Shown here: positions 46,892-53,580 of the stretch, one piece after another
How the letters are laid out: each line of letters starts with the position of its first letter
Numbering within the stretch: the first letter of the stretch is position 1
NCBI GenBank assembly: GCA_001584585.1
Contig: LSYV01000077.1
Coordinates: 206,868 to 260,447, forward strand
Direction: 5' to 3'
DNA from: Gonium pectorale
Taxonomy: Eukaryota; Chlorophyta; Chlorophyceae; Chlamydomonadales; Volvocaceae
Length of the DNA stretch: 53,580 nt
Made by a program: the position numbers and the translations under genes
The notes under the pieces: model-generated
What the model saw: the letters and a program-made list of their open reading frames with translations, nothing else
What the model was told of the DNA's origin: nothing
Databases searched by the model: none

Positions 46892-46943
46892 GGCCTGTTT
46901 GTGAGGCCTGACCCCTATTTGCGTCAGGCCTCACAAACAGGCC
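46892..46943. repeat. Perfect 20-bp inverted repeat with 12-nt loop
   Basis: Arms 46892-46911 and 46924-46943 are perfect reverse complements, separated by 12 nt. Each arm contains AGGCCT. Such a stem would form a stable hairpin in DNA or RNA. It is followed by three CCCTGAG-type units. It lies outside any gene model; it could be part of a repeat or a foldback element. Confidence 0.85.
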
Positions 46944-47029
46944 CTGAGCCCTGAGCCCTGAGCCCCTCTCTGTCCGTGACCCTGTACCTGACTCCCTCAG
47001 GCCCTGACCCCCTCCGTGACCCATGCGAC

Positions 47030-47150
47030 CTTGATCCCGCCACAATGCTGCAAGTGACCAAAGATAACAGGAGCCTCCCGCCCCATCTCCCAGCGCCCAC
47101 ATGCCACACGCTAGCGCAAACCGGCCCTTCCCCATTCCATCCACACCTCC
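47030..47150. repeat. Dispersed repeat, copy B (partner at 45918-46060)
   Basis: The second copy of the repeat described at 45918-46060, in the same orientation, with the same GACCAAAGATAACAGGAG core at 47056-47073 and diverged C-rich continuation. Confidence 0.6.
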
Positions 47151-48989
47151 CCCTTCCCATGGCCTTCATGCCATGCGAACACCCCTGCCTTCAACCTGCC
47201 CGTCCACCTGCCTCACATACCCAACCTCCTGCCCCGCCACCAGAGTATCGGGTAATGATTGCGCTTCGTTAGCATTCGCAGCAAGGGAGGCGGGCAGGCG
47301 GGCGGGCTGCCCAACGCACGCGTCCCCCATCCTCGCCCGCTCTGGTCCCCCCCTCTGAGGGCGCTTCCCTTCTGCCCACCACACGCCTGAACCCGTGCCC
47401 CCGCCTCGCCCCCTTTCATGCTGCCTAGTTATTCCCTTGCCCCAGCCTTACCCCTTCAATCCCGCTTGGCGAGATGGGATACCCACGTACACGCTACACC
47501 CTAGCCGCTGATGGGCACTCCCCGCCCCCCACCCCCGTTGCACCCACCTCAAGAGACTCACCCGTCCATCAGATCGCCGACGCCGTTGTCCATCGCCAAC
47601 AAACTAGCGCCACCCGACTGGCTACCTTAACATACTCGGTATAACAAGCTCCCCAGGAAGCAAAGCCAACGACTGGTAACGCACCAAGACAGCCTGACCG
47701 CACCCACCACGCAGACACCCCCCCCCGCATTTTCTACCGCGCATAACTGGAGAAGGTTCCCATCCCACCCCGCCCAACACACCTCATGCAACCACGCCCA
47801 GGGATTACAAGTGCGACACCCATCCTGCCGATGTCGCGGCAATATCATTCGGAATAGGTTCTGCTGAGGGGTCAGCAGGTTGCGGCTGCCCCGCCTCCGG
47901 GTTCCCTCTGAAGCTGACCCAGGATTCCGACCCAGGTTACCGACCGAGCGGAGCCCGTGTGGCTATCCCTTCCCAGCTTGAACGCGCCGATTCATATACT
48001 GTACGTTTGCCATGCATGCAATCGCAATTTCTGCTGTTATGCCCTAGCTACGCGCCCCTTTCAAACTGCATTCTAATATCAGTGTTAAAACAGTGCATTG
48101 CTTCTGCAACACAACTGCCCATGGACGCTGTTTGGGAGGTAAGTGACACGCAAGCGAGGAGCCGCTCGTATCCTTTCTATTCCTAGGATGCAAGCAATTG
48201 CCTAAGGATGCAAGCAACTGCAAATGCACTTAAGTTACGTTCCTGGCATGTGCTCGATGACTGCATGATGCGGGCTTCCGGGGGTACCGATGGAGCTAAT
48301 GGCACCTTATTACAGTGCTCGTTGGCACGACCGCTCACACGCAACAAGTGCACCCCTGAGAAGTGCGGTATCTCCTGCAACAAACGGGCAACACACGGAC
48401 GGACGGACGGATGCAGACCATACCAGGAAACAGCCGTGATAATGTCCATGCGGTCCTCGCTTTACCACTTTACCACCGGCCCCCCTTGCCTGCAATTTAG
48501 AATCTGACGCCCCACCGCGCCCTTATGTCTGCTGTAGCAAGGCCTCAGCACATAAAGGGGTCCGCACAAGGGTCACAGCCGATGAGCACAGCTGGCCCGA
48601 CCTCCGCCGCTTAACCCCTTTACCCACCCTGCAAGACCTAATTGCTCGCACTCATACCCGCACTCAGGCATCACGTTCTCATTGATGCCACGCGAACTCT
48701 ATGGTGCAAGCCCCAGGTCCGTACAGATCGAAGGAAGAAGTGGTGCGAGCCTGTGCCGACTATCCTGCATGGGCCAGATGGGGAAGGCACGTGCAAAGTT
48801 GCTCCAAGGCCGGGTTGTCACCCAAGACCAAGGTTGATGGAGAAAGCATGTCTTGTGCCAAGAAGGAATGTCCTGGGCCAACGCCATGCATGCTCATGAC
48901 GCCTTTACTATTGTGCACAATCAAGCAAATAAGGAGGCAGAAGGAGACGTCTCAACGCAGCTACTGTCCAGGCCTTTAAACAGCGTTGC

Positions 48990-49836
48990 CTAGTGCCCAC
49001 CTTGCTGCTGGCTTGCTTGCAGTTTCATCACTGCCTGTTGAACGGTGGCCAGCCCCTCCATCAGCTGCGCCTGCCCCTCCATTAGCTGCGCCTGCCCCTC
49101 CATTAGCTGCGCCTGCCTGGTCACCAGCCCCGCAATCTTCAGGTCGGTGTCATTCTTCCACTGGTCGAAGCTGCCCGCGGGCTGCGGTGAGCACGTGTCG
49201 TTAGTAGCTGCATCTCAATACTCTCTGACGCTGACCGCGCGCGCACCTGCACGCCCTGCTCCATGGCGATGGACATGTCGCCACCGCTGCCGGTGCCGCT
49301 GCTCCGCTGCGTCAGTAAATTGGGTTGATAAGGAATGGAGTGGATGTCGATGTGGACACAGCCGGTGGTCTCACCTGCCCCCCGCCGGCTACGCCCGAGC
49401 CCGAAACCTGCATGCTGCTGCCCTGCAGACAAAATTAGCTTGTAAATTACGATCAGTAAGAACCGTGGAATGCAAGTAGCGGAGGGCAAGGGGGAGCGAT
49501 GAGCATGAGAGCATTGCGACAAGCGCTCACCTGCACAGCGCTAGCCATGCTCACATCCTGCAATCGCAGGTCGAAAAGTGGTGAGCACGAAGATCACCTG
49601 AACCCCACGGCGAGACGGCGCAGGGGCCCCCACGCACCTCTCCGGCTGCCGACGAGCCGGCCATGATTGCCTGCTGCATACAACGATAGCAGCAGCGCAA
49701 ACGCGAGCGGGAGCGCGGGAAGAGGTGTCACAACTATGGGGCCAAAACCTGCTGCGCAACTGAATAACGAGCTTGCCTGCCGCTTACGCAGCCGCTCCAT
49801 CGCCTCGAGGTCGCGCTGCTCACCGTCGAATGCCAT
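48990..49836 (-). CDS. Small 140-residue coiled-coil protein with micro-exons
   Basis: Six short exons, all phase 0: 49777-49836, 49638-49673, 49531-49557 (27 nt), 49375-49422, 49247-49306 and 48990-49181; stop TAG 48990-48992. The start ATG 49836 gives MAFDGEQRDLEAMERLRKRQ. The middle is Gly/Ser/Met-rich (SSMQVSGSGVAGGG), and the C-terminal half is helical: SFDQWKNDTDLKIAGLVTRQ, then three tandem QAQLMEG heptads and ATVQQAVMKLQASQQQ. Met and Leu fall at heptad positions, suggesting a coiled coil. The first intron has a GC donor (CAG|GCAAGC); the overlapping GT choice breaks the frame. The second exon may start 3 nt later (NAGNAG-type acceptor). No family recognised; likely soluble. It could be a subunit of a larger complex, but nothing in the context says which. 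Confidence 0.65.
49053..49115. repeat. Three tandem 21-bp units in coding sequence
   Basis: Units at 49053-49073, 49074-49094 and 49095-49115 are identical except for one C/T difference in the first. They encode the three QAQLMEG heptads of the 140-residue protein, so the repeat is in frame (seven codons each). Near identity implies recent expansion. Confidence 0.9.
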
Positions 49837-51359
49837 GCTTGGAATTCAGACAAGCTTTAAAGAGCTGATGATAGATGAGGCCCGCCGAGTGTGAGGTGCG
49901 TAAACGAATACAGCGAGTGTGAGGTGTGTATCGAATCCTCCACTACATACTGTAGTATAGCTTAGCGAAGAGAGCGCCAGCGTCAGCAACCGACCGGCTC
50001 CACGCTGTCGGCCTGTGTCGCAACTATGACGTCAAACGGTTGCCTGGTCTACAGAATGCTGAAACCCAACCTAGCACAACGGCTGCCCTGCTCTTCAGCT
50101 CAATACTGTAGATGTCGTAGAAGACGCGTAGGCGCCTGCCCACGCTCCACGGCCTCCACGGCCAACACCGTCCTTGCTCCGCAATTATCGCTGCACACCC
50201 TGCTACTCGCACACGCACCAGTTGACAGCGCGACGTAGTATGGCGCTTGCAATCATGGGATTGGCGCATTCCAGCTGGAATTCTGCATGATGCATGGTAC
50301 CCACCAAGGGTGCTTTCGTCCTTGATTTTCTTTCTGCGCATCCTGTCCGCCTTTGCATGCGTCTCAAGCCCCCCCTGCCAGACAGAGTCAGCCGGGCGAG
50401 GTTGCGCCATTGACAGTCCTTAGGCCTGCGATAGCCTCCGCCAGTGCCAGCTCTAGCACCTAAGGAGGACTGGGGGTAGGGTAGGGACCTGAATGGGCTG
50501 GGCGCCAGCAGTGAGCCCGTAGCGTCCGGAGGGGGGTAGTGGGTTTGGAAGGAAGGGGGTGGGGGGTGGTAGTCAAGCGGTGAGACGGTTGCAGGGTTCT
50601 CTGGGCAAGCTTTCTGCGGTGGGCGGGGGGTGGAAGTTTAGAACATGGGGTAATGTGGCGCTGCCGCCGGTCGGCTGCGGTCCACCACCCCTGGGTCCTG
50701 GCATGGAGCCAAGGCGCGCGATGAGGGAGGCGTGTGCGTGGGGGCCCACCCTGGGGCGGCGCTCCAGGACCCCGCAAAGTTTCCCTGTTTCTGGAGCACC
50801 TCTCTCCTCCCACCCTCCCTCCGCACATCCAGCTTGACGCCAAAGCCTTGTTTTTGGCGTTCAGCCCATTTCCCAAAAGCCTCCAGCCGTTTACCCGGAT
50901 GCCCAAAACCTCGGGGGTAACCCCTACTTCCTAGGCTGTTTGTAACAGAGTCCTTCACATCCCAGTTTCCAGAGGCCCGAAGGCACCCCCATCCACCCAT
51001 CCCAACCTGCCGCCTGCAGCTGGCTATAATGCATCAGGAACCAGCGGACCAGCGGGTCGTAGTTGCAAGGTGGCCTCACTGCACCAGCCACACTGCACCC
51101 CTCGCCGCCCTTCTCATCACTGGGACTGCACCGTGTGCTGAGCTAGTCTCACAGGAAGCCGCCAGGAGCCTCGGCAACATCATCAGAGGGAGAGTGCTCG
51201 CCAGCCTGCTCACCGGCGGGTCTTCCAATCTGCCCAACAAGGCACACCAAATGGCGCCTGGATACCGATATCCTGTGCCTCTGGTCCTCATCGCCACCCC
51301 TAAACCCCACTGCCTGCCTCCACCCCGCCCCTGCCCCATCCCCCTTTGCGGATCGCTGC
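49837..51359. other. Intergenic region, no supported gene
   Basis: The left end must contain the promoter of the 140-residue gene. Around 50470-50950 the plus strand has G-rich and then C-rich blocks (GGGGGGTAG, GGGGGTGGGG) without a coding frame. No homology to the rest of the window until the duplicated segment begins at 51360. Confidence 0.5.
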
Positions 51360-51449
51360 AGGGGCGGTTGGTTCAATGTCCCCGGATCGATTGCACCGGT
51401 GCGCCTTTCCCCATACCGCTCCCTGACCCTGGAAGCCTAGATGCCTCAC

Positions 51450-52188
51450 CCGTCTTGTGCTCGTACACTGGTGGCAGCCCCAGGGCCGTCAGCTCGCGCG
51501 CCAGGCGACCCCGTCTCTTGAACATCTCCAGCCGGGCGCCGCCGCTCTGAAAGTAGCTCCGCGGCACGGCGCGCGCAGCCAGCTCTTCCACCTCCGCGTT
51601 GTCTGCCGCGGCGGGCCTCGCCAGCAACGCACCCCGGCCACCTAATTGCTTGGCAGCCGCTGCTGCCGCTATGGCTGCTGGCGAGGGTGCGCTGTGTTAC
51701 TGCCAGGCCAGGGCTGGCTTCTGCGGGCAGGGCGCGGGGCAACATGAGAGAGAAGGCTGCGCGGTTCTTGCGGCTCGCCCTGCCCCGGGCGCCTCGACCT
51801 TGCAGGCGCCGAGCTCAGTACCTGGGTGTACGGCGAGAGGTTCCCAGCCGTGGTCGTGGCCTTGGTGCGCCCGCGCCGCTGGTGAGTCCCGCTCCGCCTC
51901 TGTGCGGGGCTGCTGCATTGGGCTGGGCAGCGCAGCAGCAGTCCCCTTGCGAAAGAGATTCTCTCCCGATGGTTCTTGCGCATGTTGCGCCGTCGCGGCC
52001 GCACCAGCCGTGACCGTACTGCTAAGAGCTGGCTCAGCGGCCGCCGGCTGCGCGGGCGCATCCAGCTGCCAGCCCCTAGGCCGCCGACTGCCAACTGCGG
52101 GGTTAGCCGCTGCAGCAGCAGCCGAGGCTAGAGGGTGCGCTCCCTGTGCCACCAGGCGGCCTTGTTGGTCCTTGACAAATGTCACCAC
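51450..52188 (-). pseudogene. Truncated, frameshifted copy of the 1152-residue gene
   Basis: This copies exons 1 and 2 of the 28780-35659 gene. The start ATG 52188 and exon 1 (MVTFVKDQQGRLVAQG, one Y-to-N change) are open. Exon 2 has a 77-nt net deletion near 51688, which shifts the frame soon after EASPGLAV, plus an in-frame 6-nt loss further on (ARAR to AR). The exon 2 donor at 51449/51450 is kept, but none of exons 3-15 follow: duplicated sequence ends about 90 nt later. It cannot make the full protein. Confidence 0.8.
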
Positions 52189-52431
52189 GGTGGGGGCGGA
52201 GCGTTCGCGGCCACGGTCCCGGTCTGTCGCGAGTTAATTGAGTTGTTAGCGTCGCGAGTTAATTGCAGATAACTACGAGCGCACCTGGGGGCCCAGCTGT
52301 GGCACGCACACGAGCAGGAGCGCTTCCTGCAACCTCCATCGCTTTCTTGTTGCATAGGAGTAGAGGGGCTGCTGTCTGTGCCTGACACAGAGGACCACCA
52401 ACTCACAACAGGCCAGGAACCGGCGCAGGCC

Positions 52432-52466
52432 GGAACCTGGAACCTGGAACCTGGAACCTGGAACCT
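52432..52466. repeat. GGAACCT minisatellite, five units
   Basis: Five perfect tandem GGAACCT units, versus three at 35903-35923 in copy 1. The array lies between the divergent starts within the duplicated unit. Confidence 0.9.
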
Positions 52467-52498
52467 GGAAGCCGCCCTGGCACGACTGCTGTCCATTA

Positions 52499-53580
52499 AT
52501 GGAAGGAACAGCGAGTCTCGCAGTAGCTCGGGCGGATGGCTCTTGTGTCTGGCTGCCCGAGCTAATCTTGCGCTTTGCAAGTTTTCTCCCAAGCAACGAT
52601 ATCGCATGCTGCTTGCGTCCTGTCAACAAAGCCACCGCGGTGCTCTTCCGCGGCCAGCCAGGGCAGTTTACTACCGTGCGCCTCGCTCAGGCCGTCCCGC
52701 CATGGGCCTTCGCCGCCCGATGGAGCCGCCCCGGGGCCACGCGCAGCCTCAACTTGAAGCAGCGCAGTCGATTGCTGCGCCTCACTGCATCTACGGGCTG
52801 CGTGGAAAACTTCAAGGCGGCCAACGAGGCGGCGGGTCTTCTGCTCCAGACCGACTCCCACGACGTCCTCAATGACTGTGCTGCGGCAGGCCAGGCGAAC
52901 ATGTGCCAGCGGCTGATGGATCAGTATGGCTGCAGGGCTTCATCAGGTACCCTGGCTGCTGCGGCCAAGGGCGGCAGCCAGGCCGTGTGCGAGCTGATGC
53001 TATGCGCGGGTGTACCCTGGCACTTCGAGACCGTCGTTAAGGCCCTCAAAGGCGGCCACCCGGAGCTGTCAGACTGGCTGCTGCTGCGACGGCCAAAGGG
53101 ATCCCTTGGGCGGAACGACAGGCTCGCCCCGCTGGGCAGGGAGAAGCTAAGCATGCTGCTCCGAGCGGCTGCTCGTGGCTGTCCCTTTGAGACCCTGCAG
53201 TCGGTGTACCGGCGCTGCACACTCAGCAGCGATGCCGAGCGTCCAGCGCCTGACCCTGAGGACAACGACCGGCGCGACGAGCAGCAGCGGCGGCAAAGGC
53301 GGCCGCTGCACCCCAGCTGGCGCTCGTGGGCTATTGCGGAGGCAGCTGGCAGCTCCACGCCCGACTGGCAGGCCAAAGTGGAGTGGCTCGAGTCGCTGGG
53401 CCCGCCACTCACACAGAATAACAATACGGGCTTGAGGGTGTGCGAGCATGCAGCGATGGGCTGCCCTGCGGGCGAGGCCCTGGACCGCCTTAAGTGGCTC
53501 AGCCAGCGGGGCTACCCACTTGGGGTGGAGGTGGCATTCTGGTTGGCCGACAAGGGCGAGGTCACGGCGCTGGAGTTCGT
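52499..53580 (+). CDS. Ankyrin-repeat protein gene, copy 2, 5' part (intact frame)
   Basis: ATG 52499 (MEGTASLAVARADGSCVWLP) leads without interruption into ELILRFASFLPSNDIACCLR, the full F-box-like opening expected for this volvocine ankyrin family, and stays open for about 360 codons to the window end (GVEVAFWLADKGEVTALEFV). Repeated helix-pair strings (AAAKGGSQAVCELMLCAGVP, ALKGGHPELSDWLLLRRP, AAMGCPAGEALDRLKWLSQR) are degenerate ankyrin repeats. Role unknown; ankyrin repeats bind proteins and an F-box-like start would suggest ubiquitin-ligase adaptors, but that is inference. The 16 nt at about 52581-52596 that keep this frame are absent from copy 1. Confidence 0.75.
   Translation, partial: MEGTASLAVARADGSCVWLPELILRFASFLPSNDIACCLRPVNKATAVLFRGQPGQFTTVRLAQAVPPWAFAARWSRPGATRSLNLKQRSRLLRLTASTGCVENFKAANEAAGLLLQTDSHDVLNDCAAAGQANMCQRLMDQYGCRASSGTLAAAAKGGSQAVCELMLCAGVPWHFETVVKALKGGHPELSDWLLLRRPKGSLGRNDRLAPLGREKLSMLLRAAARGCPFETLQSVYRRCTLSSDAERPAPDPEDNDRRDEQQRRQRRPLHPSWRSWAIAEAAGSSTPDWQAKVEWLESLGPPLTQNNNTGLRVCEHAAMGCPAGEALDRLKWLSQRGYPLGVEVAFWLADKGEVTALEF

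Larger units (their letters stand above)
44857..48989. other. Repeat-bearing region, no complete gene resolved
   Basis: The left part (to about 45700) should hold the C-terminal exons and 3' end of the M11 gene, but none showed clear family motifs. From 45700 the sequence is pyrimidine-rich on the plus strand with C-runs (46192-46200, near 47718), a pair of diverged dispersed repeats, a perfect hairpin and (CCCTGAG) tandem units at about 46942-46963. No convincing coding frame. Confidence 0.5.
51360..53535. repeat. Segmental duplication, copy 2
   Basis: The second copy of 34745-36998 in the same orientation, about 14.4 kb away. Upstream of 51360 the two flanks are unrelated. To the right, copy 2 continues without interruption for 45 more bases to the window end, where copy 1 has only N. 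Confidence 0.95.

Noticed and set aside
1..53580. CRISPR arrays, rRNA genes, bacterial operons or insertion sequences
   Set aside because: None seen; the gene structure is eukaryotic throughout.

Overview
The window looks like nuclear DNA of a volvocine green alga (Chlamydomonas/Gonium/Volvox relatives). It is GC-rich, with strong G/C bias at third codon positions. Its genes are dense with introns, and donors are often GTGCG or GTGAG. It carries two gametolysin / Volvox-matrix-metalloprotease (peptidase M11) genes with a hydroxyproline-rich type spacer, and an ankyrin-repeat gene of a type common in these algae. No bacterial or organellar features were seen. All gene models were built by hand from reading frames, GT/GC-AG splice sites and phase matching; no database search or transcript data were available.

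Layout. 1-1880 (-): 5' part of an M11 metalloprotease with signal peptide and HEMGH zinc motif, running off the left edge. 1881-5011: intergenic with small repeats. 5012-14197 (-): a 25-exon kinesin-4 (KIF4/FRA1-like) of about 1768 residues. It is head-to-head, 470 bp apart, with 14668-15612 (+), a 152-residue protein resembling the kinetochore subunit SKA2. 17350-21581 (-): an unrecognised 956-residue protein. 23423-26014 (-): a mitochondrial adenine-nucleotide carrier (ADNT1-like), including a GC-AG intron. 27098-27604 (+): a doubtful SBP-zinc-finger-like reading frame. 28780-35659 (-): a 15-exon gene for an unrecognised, largely disordered protein of about 1152 residues. 35978-38620 and onward (+): an ankyrin-repeat gene broken by a 16-nt deletion and by a 938-bp run of N. 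42076-44856 and onward (+): a second M11 metalloprotease with Gly/Asn and Pro-rich linkers. 45-49 kb: repeats and a perfect 20-bp hairpin. 48990-49836 (-): a 140-residue protein with micro-exons and a triplicated heptad.

The most striking structure is a segmental duplication: 34745-36998 recurs in the same orientation at 51360-53535. Each copy carries the head-to-head start regions of the 1152-residue gene (minus) and the ankyrin gene (plus). Decay is reciprocal. In copy 1 the minus gene is intact and the ankyrin frame is broken. In copy 2 the ankyrin frame is intact to the window end, while the minus gene has a 77-nt frameshifting deletion and lacks all exons after the second. The 78-nt length difference is fully explained by six indels.

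The genes do not form a pathway. The two functional themes are mitosis (kinesin-4 plus SKA2-like, sharing an upstream region) and extracellular-matrix/cell-wall proteolysis (the two M11 genes, about 42 kb apart).
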